Shown piece after piece: positions 13,574 through 25,131 of a stretch of DNA of 64,000 nucleotides (within the stretch, counting starts at the first letter, position 1; each line of letters opens with the position of its first letter). The DNA comes from Microlunatus panaciterrae (GTDB taxonomy: Bacteria > Actinomycetota > Actinomycetes > Propionibacteriales > Propionibacteriaceae): contig NZ_JAFBCF010000001.1 in the NCBI RefSeq assembly GCF_016907535.1, positions 186,001 through 250,000 on the forward strand, given 5' to 3'. The translations under genes were made by a program, and so were the position numbers. Below the pieces are notes generated by a model. That model saw only the letters and a list, made by a program, of their open reading frames with translations. It had not been told where the DNA came from and did no database searches.

Positions 13574-14158
13574 TCACAATCCCAGCAAGCCTACCAAGTC
13601 TTCGACGGCTTGGCCCACTTCGCCGTTGACGATGACGTGGTCGAACTCCGAGGCGGCGGCCATCTCCTCTCGGGCGGTCTCCAGCCGCCGGGCCCTTTCC
13701 TCGGCCGACTCGGTGCCCCGGCCCACCAGCCGGCGCACCAGTTCCTCCCACGAAGGTGGGGCCAGGAACACGAACCGCGCGTCGGGCCAGGACTGCCGCA
13801 CCTGCCGGGCACCCTGCAGGTCGATCTCCAGCAGGGCCTCCCGACCCTCGCTGATCGCCTGGAGAACGGGGCCTCTGGGGGTGCCGTAGCGGGCGGAGCC
13901 GTGCACACTGGCCCATTCCAGCAAGGCATCGGTTTCGATCAGCTGGTCGAACTCGGCCTCGGTCAGGAACAGGTAGTGCTCACCGTTCACCTCGCCTGGC
14001 CGGGCGGGTCGGGTGGTGGCCGAGATCGAGACCCAGATCTGCGGGTAGTCGGCACGCAGACGCTCGACCACGGTGCCCTTGCCCACTGCTGTCGGACCGG
14101 AGAGAACGGTCAGATGGGTCCCACCCGGCGGTGAAGGGTGTCGTGTCCCGCTCGTCAC
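13574..14158 (-). CDS. gmk: Guanylate kinase
   Basis: Phosphorylates GMP to GDP. The 194 residues start with [16 protein letters not shown], a P-loop variant usual in actinobacteria. The GMP-binding region shows [22 protein letters not shown] and [16 protein letters not shown], and the lid region has [17 protein letters not shown]. The GTG start at 14158 overlaps the mihF stop (GTGA), so translational coupling is likely. Confidence 0.96.
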   Translation of the reverse strand: MTSGTRHPSPPGGTHLTVLSGPTAVGKGTVVERLRADYPQIWVSISATTRPARPGEVNGEHYLFLTEAEFDQLIETDALLEWASVHGSARYGTPRGPVLQAISEGREALLEIDLQGARQVRQSWPDARFVFLAPPSWEELVRRLVGRGTESAEERARRLETAREEMAAASEFDHVIVNGEVGQAVEDLVGLLGL

Positions 14159-14499
14159 GACTCGCGGTTCCCGGCCGACTGGCGCTGGCCGGAGAACTCG
14201 GCGATCAGGGCGGCAATCTGGTGCTTGCCGAGCCCGCGCAGCCGGCGGTTGTCGGCGATGTCGAACCGGTCCATCGCCTCGGCCGCACGGACCGTGCCGA
14301 CCCGGGGCAGGGCCTTGAGCACGTCGATGACCTTGGCGTGGGCGATCACCGCGTCAGTCTCGGCGATCTCCAGAACCTCGGCGATGGTCAGGGTGCCGGC
14401 ACGCAGCTGCTGCTTCATCTCGGCGCGGCGTCGCCTCGCCTCGGTGGCGGCAGTCCGCGCCTGCCGGCGCTGTTCGTCGCTGAGGGGCGGAATCGACAC
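14155..14499 (-). CDS. mihF: Actinobacterial integration host factor (mIHF)
   Basis: Nucleoid-associated DNA-binding protein of the mIHF family, unrelated to proteobacterial IHF. Family segments seen are IPPLSDEQRRQAR, a basic helix, KVIDVLKALPRVGTVRAAEAMDRFDIADNRRLRGLG and a C-terminal helix; the middle segment is the helix-two-turns-helix DNA-binding part. The GTG at 14499 follows GGGAG by 6 bases and gives 114 residues, close to the roughly 105 of characterised members. It sits between pyrF and gmk, the conserved actinobacterial position. Confidence 0.92.
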   Translation of the reverse strand: MSIPPLSDEQRRQARTAATEARRRRAEMKQQLRAGTLTIAEVLEIAETDAVIAHAKVIDVLKALPRVGTVRAAEAMDRFDIADNRRLRGLGKHQIAALIAEFSGQRQSAGNRES

Positions 14500-14565
14500 G
14501 ACGTGCTCCCGATGGCTGGTCCCTGGCGGTGCGGCGAGGCACCGGGCCACGCACTAGGCCTGAAC

Positions 14566-15426
14566 CTACCCCACCGAGAGGATGGGCCCAATCCGGGCCA
14601 GCCAGCCGGCGGCCACCTGTCGCAGCGCCTCCGGGTCGGGCCCGGCGGAGATGATCTCGCGGCTGGCGCTGGGCAGCACCAGCGTGGTGGCGTCAGCGAA
14701 CACGTCCGCCAGGTCTTCCGGCCCAGCGCCCTGCGCGCCGAGCCCAGGCGCCAGGATCGAGCCGCCCAGCCGGCTGAAGTCGAAGGAGTTGCGACCGATG
14801 GTGGCGCCCACCACGAGCCCGACCGGGCCGATCGGCAGTCCACTGGCCGCATTGAGGGCACTCGCCTCGTCAATGATGGTCTGTGCGACCGTACGCCCTT
14901 CGGCGGTGACGGCGTACTGGAACTGGGGGCCCTCGGGGTTGCTGGTCAGCGCCAGCACGTAGACACCGCGTCCGTTGCTGACGGCCAGGTCGATGGCACC
15001 GCGGAGCGAACCGAACCCCAGATAGGGGCTGAGGGTGATGGCATCGGCTGCCAGCGGCGACCCGTCGGCGAGGTAGGCAGCCGCGTAGGCGTCCATGGTC
15101 GAGCCGATGTCACCGCGCTTCACGTCCAGCAGCGAGAGCGCCCCGTACGCACGGCAGTCGGCAAGCACGCGCTCCAGCACGGCGATACCGGCCGAGCCGT
15201 AGGCCTCGAAGAACGCCGACTGTGGCTTGAACACCGCGACCGTCTCCCCCAACGCCTCCACCAGCCCGCGCGCGCAGCGCTCCAGCCCGGAGACGTCGCG
15301 GGGCAGGTCCCAGCGGTCCAGCAGGGCGGGATGAGGGTCGATGCCGACACAGAGGGCGCCCCTGGCCCGGACCGTCTCGCCAAGCCGCTGGCCGTACGGG
15401 GTGCCGGTCGAGGTGGCGACAGTCAT
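14566..15426 (-). CDS. pyrF: Orotidine 5'-phosphate decarboxylase (type 2)
   Basis: Last step of UMP synthesis. The 286-residue length and the [15 protein letters not shown] start are typical of the actinobacterial type 2 enzyme. The catalytic Asp/Lys segment [17 protein letters not shown] is intact, and [10 protein letters not shown] is the phosphate-binding region. The ATG overlaps the pyrD stop (ATGA), and 66 bases separate the stop from the mihF start. Confidence 0.96.
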   Translation of the reverse strand: MTVATSTGTPYGQRLGETVRARGALCVGIDPHPALLDRWDLPRDVSGLERCARGLVEALGETVAVFKPQSAFFEAYGSAGIAVLERVLADCRAYGALSLLDVKRGDIGSTMDAYAAAYLADGSPLAADAITLSPYLGFGSLRGAIDLAVSNGRGVYVLALTSNPEGPQFQYAVTAEGRTVAQTIIDEASALNAASGLPIGPVGLVVGATIGRNSFDFSRLGGSILAPGLGAQGAGPEDLADVFADATTLVLPSASREIISAGPDPEALRQVAAGWLARIGPILSVG

Positions 15427-16537
15427 CGGACGATCTCCTTCTGGTTGACGGTGAGCTGGTTCAGCTCGCTGGTCAGGGCAGGGCCACGGAAGATGTATCC
15501 GGTGTAGACCTGCAGCAGGCTGGCCCCCGCGTCCAGCATCGCCTGGCCGTCGGCGGCGGTGAGGATCCCGCCGACCCCGATCACAGGCAGCGTGGTCTGG
15601 CTGGTGAGGTGGCGCACCACCGTACGGGCCCGGACGGTCAGCGGAGCGCCGGACAAGCCTCCCGACTCGTGACCGAGCATCCGATCCGACGGCGCCAACC
15701 CGTCCCGGCTCAGCGTCGTATTGGTGGCGATGAGTCCCTGGATCCCGCTGTCGTGGCAGACGGTCAGCACCTCGTCCAGGGCGGTCTCGGTCAGGTCGGG
15801 AGCGATCTTGACGAAGATCGGCACCGGACCGGCCGGGTCCGCTGCCGCCAGCAGCCGTGCCTCCGCGGTGAGGGCGCCGAGCAGCTCGGCCAGCGCCGCC
15901 TTGTCCTGCAGACTGCGCAGACCGGGCGTGTTCGGGCTGGACACGTTGACTGCGACATAGTCGGCCCGTGGTGCCAGCAGCCGCAGCGAGCTGAGATAGT
16001 CCGCGGTCGCCTCCGCCAGCGGCGTCGACTTGGTCTTGCCGATGGAGATGCCGACCGGGATGCCGACGGCGTTGTTCCCACGGCGGACCCCGGCGGTGTC
16101 GAGTCGGTCGGCCAGAGCCTGGGCTCCGTCATTGTTGAAACCCATCCGGTTGATGATCGCCCGGCTGTCGCGGAGGCGGAACAACCGCGGTCGCGGGTTG
16201 CCGGGCTGCGGCCGGGCGGTGACGGTGCCGAGCTCGGCGTGGGAGAAACCGAGCGCGCCCCACGCCTGGACTCCGATGCCGTTCTTGTCCATCCCGGCGG
16301 CCAGGCCGACCGGGCCGGGGAACCGGATGCCCGCGACCGTCACCCCGTCGGCCGGCCGACCCACCAGGCCGCCGACCACACGCAGGGCCGCCGGGTGACC
16401 CCCCAGCCGGGCGATCATCCTGAGGGTGCGTTCGTGCACCCGCTCGGCGTCACCTCCGGCGGTGCGGAACAGCGCCGGCCGGAGGACGGTGCGATAGCCG
16501 ACGTCGAGCATCCGGCTCCGACCGCTCATCGCTGCGG

Positions 16538-16541
<4 letters not shown>
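15423..16541 (-). CDS. pyrD: Dihydroorotate dehydrogenase (quinone, class 2)
   Basis: Oxidises dihydroorotate to orotate, passing electrons to membrane quinone. The N-terminal extension (about residues 1-55) with [12 protein letters not shown] is the membrane-associating part typical of class 2. The FMN barrel shows [10 protein letters not shown], the catalytic serine in [20 protein letters not shown] and VGGI, ending with [16 protein letters not shown]. The GTG at 16541 overlaps the carB stop; an ATG four codons later is an alternative. 372 residues. Confidence 0.96.
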
Positions 16542-19857
<3,316 letters not shown>

Positions 19858-19858
<1 letters not shown>

Positions 19859-21060
19859 CAGGCCCGCCCTCCTGTGGTCTCGGGATCGGAGCCCGGTGTC
19901 CTGCGGGCGGCCATCATGTCGATGAAGCGGTCGAACAGATAGCTCGCGTCGTGCGGACCGGCCGCCGCCTCCGGGTGGTACTGGACAGAGAACGCGACTA
20001 ACCGACCATCCGGTGCGGTGAGCTTGAGCCCCTCGACCACCTGGTCGTTGAGGCCGATGTGGCTGACCTCGGCGATGCCGTACGGCGTCTCGGTGGGCCG
20101 GTCGACCGGCGCGTCCACGGCGAAGCCGTGGTTGTGCGCGGTGATCTCCACCCGGCGGGTCTGCAGGTCCATCACCGGTTGGTTGATGCCGCGGTGGCCG
20201 TATCCCAGCTTGTAGGTGCCGAAGCCCAGGGCGCGGCCGAAGAGCTGGTTGCCGAAACAGATCCCGAAGTAGGGGATGCCGGCCTCCAGGATGCGAACCA
20301 GCAGCTGCACCTGCGCATCCGCCGCACCGGGGTCGCCGGGACCGTTGGAGAAGAAGACCCCATCCGGCTGCAACGCGGCGATCTGCTCGAAGGTGGAGTC
20401 CGCCGGCACCACATGCACCTCGATGCCGCGCTCGGCCATCCGGTACGGCGTCATGGTCTTGATCCCGAGGTCGACCGCGACCACCCGGAACCGGGGCCTG
20501 CTGCTGCCGTCGATCTCATGAGCGGGCACGACGTAGGGCTCGGCCACGCTGACCTGCGGGGCCAGGTGGGCGCCGACCATGCTGGGCGCCTCAAGCACCC
20601 GCTCGAGCAACGCGGCCGGGTCGGTCTCGGTGGTGGAGATGCCCACCCGCATCGCGCCACGCTCGCGCAGATGCCGGGTCAGGGCGCGGGTGTCCACCTC
20701 GCTGATGCCGACGATCCCCTGCGCCCGCAGCTCGTCCTCCAGGCTGCGCTTGGACCGCCAGTTGGACGGCACCCGGGCGGCGTCACGGACGACATAGCCG
20801 GCGACCCAGATCTTGCCCGACTCGTCATCCTCGTCGTTCCAGCCGGTGTTGCCGATGTGCGGCGCAGTGGCGACGACGACCTGGCGGTGGTAGCTCGGAT
20901 CGGTGAGCGTCTCCTGGTACCCCGACATCGCGGTGGCGAAGACCGCCTCACCGAAGGTCTCACCGCGCGCGCCGAAAGGTTTGCCGACGAAGGACCGCCC
21001 GTCCTCCAGAACGAGGAGAGCCCTTCCGGCTGGCGACTGCCGGGTGCCCGGGGTCACCAT
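19858..21060 (-). CDS. carA: Carbamoyl-phosphate synthase small chain
   Basis: Glutaminase subunit that feeds ammonia to CarB. The 400 residues have an N-terminal CPSase domain ([26 protein letters not shown]) and a class I glutamine amidotransferase domain with the nucleophile in [10 protein letters not shown] and the His/Glu pair in [12 protein letters not shown]. The ATG lies within the last codons of a 33-codon reading frame (ACATGGTGA overlap), so its translation may depend on that frame. I see no clear Shine-Dalgarno of its own. Upstream lies a PyrR-type RNA hairpin. Confidence 0.97.
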
Positions 21061-21155
21061 GTCTGCCTTGGGTCACTGTCGCAGGTGTGCCAGGTCTGGG
21101 CCTGACAGATCTGGCAACTGCGGTCGAGCTGGTGTCGGGCGCGCAAGTAGGGCAT
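21054..21155 (-). CDS. 33-residue Cys-rich leader ORF overlapping carA
   Basis: A short frame starts with ATG at 21155 after a strong Shine-Dalgarno (AGGAAAGGA, 5 bases away) and ends 7 bases inside carA. The peptide starts [12 protein letters not shown], continues with a CQIC pair, then WHTC, and ends RQTW. The CxxC...HxxC spacing resembles half a zinc ribbon, but it is short. Its ribosome-binding site forms the 3' strand of the PyrR-type hairpin, so it would be the regulated first cistron, passing control to carA by coupling. I do not recognise a family. It could be a leader peptide with no function of its own. Confidence 0.55.
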   Translation of the reverse strand: MPYLRARHQLDRSCQICQAQTWHTCDSDPRQTW

Positions 21156-21160
21156 GACCG

Positions 21161-21193
21161 TCCTTTCCTGCCTCACTGGACAGGTCTTAAAGG
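21161..21193 (-). promoter_or_regulatory. PyrR-binding RNA hairpin in the carA leader
   Basis: Read on the minus strand this forms a lower stem CCTTT/AAAGG, a purine-rich AAGA bulge on the 5' side, an upper stem CCTG/CAGG, and the loop TCCAGTGAGG. That matches the architecture and the UCCAGAGAGG-type loop of known PyrR binding sites. The 3' side of the lower stem is part of the Shine-Dalgarno of the 33-codon ORF, so PyrR bound with UMP would block translation. Mycobacterial pyr genes are known to be controlled by PyrR in this translational way. No pyrR gene is in the window. Confidence 0.8.
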
Positions 21194-21210
21194 TTGGTTG
21201 AACGCCTTCG

Positions 21211-21216
21211 AGGCTA
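21211..21216 (-). promoter_or_regulatory. Candidate -10 box of the car/pyr operon
   Basis: TAGCCT on the minus strand would start transcription near 21204, about 10 bases before the PyrR hairpin. The leader would be roughly 50 nt. No good -35 is seen. Confidence 0.4.
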
Positions 21217-21248
21217 TCAGCCACCACCGAGTGCTCTCGAATCGACAG

Positions 21249-21254
21249 TAGTCT
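21249..21254 (+). promoter_or_regulatory. Leaderless-type -10 box for the first marR gene
   Basis: TAGTCT ends 6 bases before the ATG at 21261, with no Shine-Dalgarno. Confidence 0.5.
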
Positions 21255-21260
21255 GCGGAC

Positions 21261-21740
21261 ATGAACGCCGACCAGCTCGACGCCAGCCACCCGCCCGGAC
21301 AGTCCGCGCTGGCGACTGCCGAGCGCGAGATCACCCGGTTTCTGCGCCGGTCGCGGATGGCGTCGCAGCAGCTGGCGGCCAGCGTGCATCCCGACCTCGA
21401 CCCGGCCGGCTACGGGATCCTGGTCAACCTGTTCGAGCTGTCCGCAACGATGCCGCACGGCGTCCGCGCCTCCGATCTCGGTGCGGCGCAGGGCCTGCAC
21501 AAGTCGACCACCAGTCGCAACATCGCCGATCTCGAGGCTCTCGGGCTGATCCGGCGGGTCCCCGACCCCAGCGACGCGCGGGCGCGGCTGGTGCAGTTCA
21601 CCCCCAGCGGCGAGCATTCGCTGCGCCAGATCCGGGCGGCCCGCAGGCTGAAGCTGTCGCAGTCGCTCAGCCGGTGGCCGGCCGAGGACGTGGAGAACCT
21701 CTCCCGACTGCTGCGTCGGCTCGGCGACGACCTGCTCTAG
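21261..21740 (+). CDS. MarR family transcriptional regulator (first)
   Basis: A 159-residue winged-helix protein. The DNA-binding part shows RASDLGAAQGLHKSTTSRNIADLEALGLIRRVPDPSDARARLVQFTPSG (about residues 70-118), the classic MarR helix-turn-helix plus wing. Flanking helices would form the dimer interface. It is divergent from carA and 109 bp upstream of a second marR gene. No palindrome is visible at its own promoter, so its target is unknown; it might act on the neighbouring efflux operon. Confidence 0.9.
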   Translation: MNADQLDASHPPGQSALATAEREITRFLRRSRMASQQLAASVHPDLDPAGYGILVNLFELSATMPHGVRASDLGAAQGLHKSTTSRNIADLEALGLIRRVPDPSDARARLVQFTPSGEHSLRQIRAARRLKLSQSLSRWPAEDVENLSRLLRRLGDDLL

Positions 21741-21789
21741 CGCGCCCGGACGTGGGGTGCTGCCGGTGGGCAAATCGTCCCTACAAGTT

Positions 21790-21833
21790 AGTTGCATGAT
21801 GCAACTGCTTCTCTTATAGTTGCGTACAGCAAC
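21790..21833 (+). promoter_or_regulatory. Promoter with two MarR-type operators
   Basis: A perfect palindrome AGTTGCATGATGCAACT lies at 21790-21806 and an imperfect copy, AGTTGCGTACAGCAAC, at 21818-21833; the centres are about 28 bp apart. A -35 (TTGCAT, 21792-21797) and -10 (TATAGT, 21815-21820) are separated by exactly 17 bp. The first operator covers the -35 and the second overlaps the -10 and start point. This predicts autorepression of the second marR gene and the efflux gene behind it. Confidence 0.8.
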
Positions 21834-21849
21834 CAACGAGAGGCGGTTC

Positions 21850-22338
21850 ATGAACGTCCGGCCCGAGTCCACCAGCGACCTGTTGTCGTCGCTGAGCGAG
21901 CTGATCCGTACCGTGCGCCAGCTGGGACACCGACATCACGCGGCCTTGGGGCCGACCGGCACTCCGGTGGCCCTGCTGAAGGTGCTGCGGGACGGCGATG
22001 TCCGGGTCAGCGACCTGGCAGTCCGACTGGCGCTGGCGCCGTCGGTCGTGTCCCGTGCGATCGTCCCCTTGGAGCGCGACGGTCTGGTCGAACGACTTCC
22101 CGATCCCGCCGACGCCCGCGCCTGCCGGATCTCCCTGACTGCGGCCGGGCAGCAACGCCTTGCCGAGGTCCACGGCGACTACGTCCTGCGTCTCACCGAG
22201 CTGCTCACCTCCTGGGACGAGGCCGAGGTCCGGTCGGCGGCCCGGCTGATGCGCAAGCTGCAGGGCACCCTGGCCGACGGCATCGACGCGGAGACCGACC
22301 TGCGCCTGCGGGTTCCGGCCCTGATCACCCCATCCTGA
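21850..22338 (+). CDS. MarR family transcriptional regulator (second)
   Basis: A 162-residue MarR protein. The helix-turn-helix and wing are seen in RVSDLAVRLALAPSVVSRAIVPLERDGLVERLPDPADARACRISLTAAG (about residues 55-105). I chose the ATG at 21850, preceded by GAGAGGCGG, over an upstream ATG at 21820 that overlaps the predicted start point. It is 27 bp upstream of the MFS gene, and paired operators lie in its promoter. It is therefore the likely local repressor of the transporter, released by a drug-like ligand. Confidence 0.92.
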   Translation: MNVRPESTSDLLSSLSELIRTVRQLGHRHHAALGPTGTPVALLKVLRDGDVRVSDLAVRLALAPSVVSRAIVPLERDGLVERLPDPADARACRISLTAAGQQRLAEVHGDYVLRLTELLTSWDEAEVRSAARLMRKLQGTLADGIDAETDLRLRVPALITPS

Positions 22339-22365
22339 CCGACCACTGACCGACAGGTACCCACC

Positions 22366-24591
22366 ATGACGACAACGGGCCCTCTAACAACAACGGGCAA
22401 GATGACGACAACGGTCGCTGCTCCGCCGCACGCATCGGACCAGACCATGTCGCACCGGCAGATTCTGGAGGCGATGACCGGCCTGATGGCCGCGCTCTTC
22501 ACCGCCCTGCTCAGCAGCAACATCGTGGCCACCGCCCTGCCGACCATCATCGGCGCACTGGAGGGGACGCAACGGCAGTACACCTGGGTGATCACCGCAT
22601 CGCTGCTGGCCACCACGGTGAGCACCCCGATCTGGGGCAAGTTCTCCGACCTGTTCAACAAGAAGCTGCTCGTCCAGCTGTCCATCCTGGTCTTCGTGGC
22701 CGGGTCGGTCGGTGCCGGCTTCGCCCACGACGTACCGTTCCTGATCGGCTGCCGGGTCATTCAGGGACTCGGCATGGGCGGCCTGACGGCACTGACCCAG
22801 TCGATCATGGGATCGATCATCGCCCCGCGCGAACGCGGGCGGTACTCCGGCTACATGGGCGCCGTGATGGCCGTCAGCACCGTGTCAGGCCCGCTGATCG
22901 GTGGCGTGATCGTCGACAGCGCCCTCGGCTGGCGTTGGTGCTTCTTCGTCTGCGTCCCGCTGGCGATCATCTCACTGTTCGTCCTGCAGGCCACGCTGAA
23001 GGTGGAGACCATCCGACGCGAAGTCCGGATCGACTATCTGGGCGCGCTGCTGATCGCCATCGGCGCCAGCCTGCCGCTGCTCTGGGTGACCTTCGCCGGC
23101 AACGACTTCGACTGGTGGTCGTGGCAGACCGCCGCCTACCTGGTGCCGTCCGCGCTGGTCATCGGGCTCGCCGTCCTCGTCGAGCTCCGGGTCGCGGAGC
23201 CGACCGTACCGCTGCGGGTGCTCAACAACCGGACCGCGGTGCTGGTGATCATCGCCAGCGTCGCGGTCGGTATCGCCATGTTCGGTGGCACCACCTTCCT
23301 GGGCCAGTACTTCCAGGTGGCCCGGGGCTACACCCCGACCCGCGCCGGTCTGATGATGATCCCGCTGATGGTGTGCATGCTGATCTCCTCGACCGGCGCC
23401 GGCCAGATCATCAGCAGGACCGGCCGGTGGAAGAAGTTCCTGATCGGCGGCGCCATCCTGCTGCTCGCCGGCCTGGCCGGGCTGAGCACCCTGGACCACA
23501 CCACCCCGCTGTGGCAGACGGGCATCTACATGGGTCTGATGGGTCTGGGCATGGGCGCGATGATGCAGAACCTGGTGCTGGCGGTGCAGAACACGGTCGA
23601 TGTCGCTGACATCGGGGCGGCCTCGGCCACCATCGCCTTCTTCCGGACTCTGGGCGGCGCGGTCGGCGTCTCGGTCCTCGGGGCGGTGCTCGCCACCCGG
23701 GTCAAGACCAACATCACCGATGGACTCACCCGACTGGGCGTCCCGACGGCCGGCTCGTCCGGGGAGGGCGCCACCCTGGACCTGACGAAGCTTCCGCCGC
23801 CGGTGCTCGAGGTCGTCCGGGCGGCATACGGTGACGCCACCGGCAGGATCTTCCTGATCGGCGGGATCGTCGCAGTGCTGGCGCTGGTCTCGGTGCTGTT
23901 CATCAAGGAGGTCCCACTGCGGACCACGGTACGGATGACGGAGAACCTGGAGTCGAGCGCCGGGACTCCTGCCGTCGCCGATCCTGAGCCGCCCGCCTCG
24001 GAGCCGGTGCGCGCCGGCGGGCCGATCTCGGCCGGTCGGCGGGCACGGACGTCCGAGCCTGAGACTGCCGACCCGCGTGCCGTCGAGACCGGGGCGCCCG
24101 AGTCGGGCGGCCTCAACTCCGACACCGACTCGCTTGACGACCCGGAGCAGCGGATCGCCGTCGCCGCACTCGACGTCCTCACTTCGGCGCAGGACAGGTC
24201 CAGGCAGCATCTGGAGTCGTCGGAACAGAGCCGGGTCGAGGCCGCAACCAGGATCGACCGGCTGTCCGCCGAGATCGACGCTGTGGCGGCGGGGTTCCAG
24301 GCCGAGCTCGACCAGATCAAGAGCCGGCTCCAATCGGTGGACTCGGGCGCCTCGCTCGGTCGGGACGGAGTCGGCGGCGACAACCTGCGCAGCTATGAGT
24401 TCGGGCTGCTGCTGAACAGTCAGCGCACCGCCAGCCGGGTGACGTCGGCGGCCCGAGAGGAGGCGGAGCGGCTCACCTCCGAGGCGCGGGCCCAGATCCA
24501 CGAGCTCGAGCATCGGATCGAGACGCTCCGGCAGGTGGAGCAGGAACTCGAGCAGCGGGCGGCCGATCGGCTCCGGCTCGAGCGCAGCTAG
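22366..24591 (+). CDS. DHA2-type MFS drug transporter with C-terminal coiled-coil extension
   Basis: A 741-residue inner-membrane efflux protein. Residues about 30-515 form a 14-helix MFS unit of the DHA2 (EmrB/QacA-like) group: IVATALPTIIGAL in TM1, WGKFSDLFNKK in the loop 2-3 motif, RVIQGLGMGGL, and FFRTLGGAVGVSVLGAVLA. After about residue 520 comes an unusual cytosolic tail of about 220 residues: a Pro/Glu/Ala-rich linker, a helical stretch (about 591-660) and a second one (about 677-741, NSQRTASRVTSAAREEAERL) resembling DivIVA/Wag31 coiled coils. Typical relatives end near residue 520. It is probably cotranscribed with the second marR gene. The substrate is unknown. Confidence 0.9.
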   Translation: MTTTGPLTTTGKMTTTVAAPPHASDQTMSHRQILEAMTGLMAALFTALLSSNIVATALPTIIGALEGTQRQYTWVITASLLATTVSTPIWGKFSDLFNKKLLVQLSILVFVAGSVGAGFAHDVPFLIGCRVIQGLGMGGLTALTQSIMGSIIAPRERGRYSGYMGAVMAVSTVSGPLIGGVIVDSALGWRWCFFVCVPLAIISLFVLQATLKVETIRREVRIDYLGALLIAIGASLPLLWVTFAGNDFDWWSWQTAAYLVPSALVIGLAVLVELRVAEPTVPLRVLNNRTAVLVIIASVAVGIAMFGGTTFLGQYFQVARGYTPTRAGLMMIPLMVCMLISSTGAGQIISRTGRWKKFLIGGAILLLAGLAGLSTLDHTTPLWQTGIYMGLMGLGMGAMMQNLVLAVQNTVDVADIGAASATIAFFRTLGGAVGVSVLGAVLATRVKTNITDGLTRLGVPTAGSSGEGATLDLTKLPPPVLEVVRAAYGDATGRIFLIGGIVAVLALVSVLFIKEVPLRTTVRMTENLESSAGTPAVADPEPPASEPVRAGGPISAGRRARTSEPETADPRAVETGAPESGGLNSDTDSLDDPEQRIAVAALDVLTSAQDRSRQHLESSEQSRVEAATRIDRLSAEIDAVAAGFQAELDQIKSRLQSVDSGASLGRDGVGGDNLRSYEFGLLLNSQRTASRVTSAAREEAERLTSEARAQIHELEHRIETLRQVEQELEQRAADRLRLERS

Positions 24592-24622
24592 CCCCCGGAC
24601 CCGCCGGCGGCTGGCTGCTCGC

Positions 24623-24650
24623 GGCTGACCACCGGCCGGGCCGGTCAGCC
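24623..24650. terminator. Hairpin at the convergent MFS/nusB ends
   Basis: GGCTGACC (24623-24630) pairs with GGTCAGCC (24643-24650) across a 12-base GC-rich loop. It overlaps the nusB stop codon. It may terminate either transcript; there is no U-tract. Confidence 0.45.
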
Positions 24651-25079
24651 GTGCGGCGCGACCGCGACCTTGGTCGCGACGATGGTGCCCAGGACGCCGT
24701 TGACGAACCCGGGCGACTCGTCGGTGGACAGGTCCCCGACCAGGTTGAGCGCCTCGGACACCGCGATGGAGTCGGGAAGGTCGGAGTAGTCGATCTCGAA
24801 GACGGCGATGCGCAGGCAGTTGCGGTCGACCCGCGGCAGCCGGTCCAGGCTCCAGCCGTCGGTCAGGGCGGCGCTGATCCTGGCGTCGATGTCGTGGCGA
24901 TGCTCACTGAACCCGTGCACCAGCTCGGCCGTGTAGTCACGTACCGGCGGGTCGGCGTCGGCCGTGCGCTCGGCCAGCGTGTCGAGCAGTGCGGACCCGC
25001 GCAACTCTGCCTCGAACAGGATGTCCAGGGCGCGCTTGCGTGCCTTCGATCGGGTGGAACCCTTGCTCCGGGCGGTCAT
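24645..25079 (-). CDS. nusB: Transcription antitermination factor NusB
   Basis: All-helical RNA-binding protein that works with NusE and NusA on rRNA transcripts. The 144 residues show SKARKRALDILFEAELRG, the central DRLPRVDRNCLRIAVFEI segment and VSEALNLVGDLSTDESPGFVNGVLG at the C-terminus, all family-typical. The open frame extends upstream to 25412, overlapping efp in another frame; I chose ATG at 25079, where homology starts. It lies 52 bp downstream of efp, the usual efp-nusB order. Confidence 0.95.
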   Translation of the reverse strand: MTARSKGSTRSKARKRALDILFEAELRGSALLDTLAERTADADPPVRDYTAELVHGFSEHRHDIDARISAALTDGWSLDRLPRVDRNCLRIAVFEIDYSDLPDSIAVSEALNLVGDLSTDESPGFVNGVLGTIVATKVAVAPHG

Positions 25080-25131
25080 CGATTGCTTCGCGGAAGTCGA
25101 GTGCTGTGTGGGGCCATGGAACAGTGCCGGC

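Noticed and set aside
21217-21260. MarR operator at the first marR / carA divergent promoter
   Set aside because: No palindrome like those at 21790-21833 is present, so autoregulation there is unsupported.
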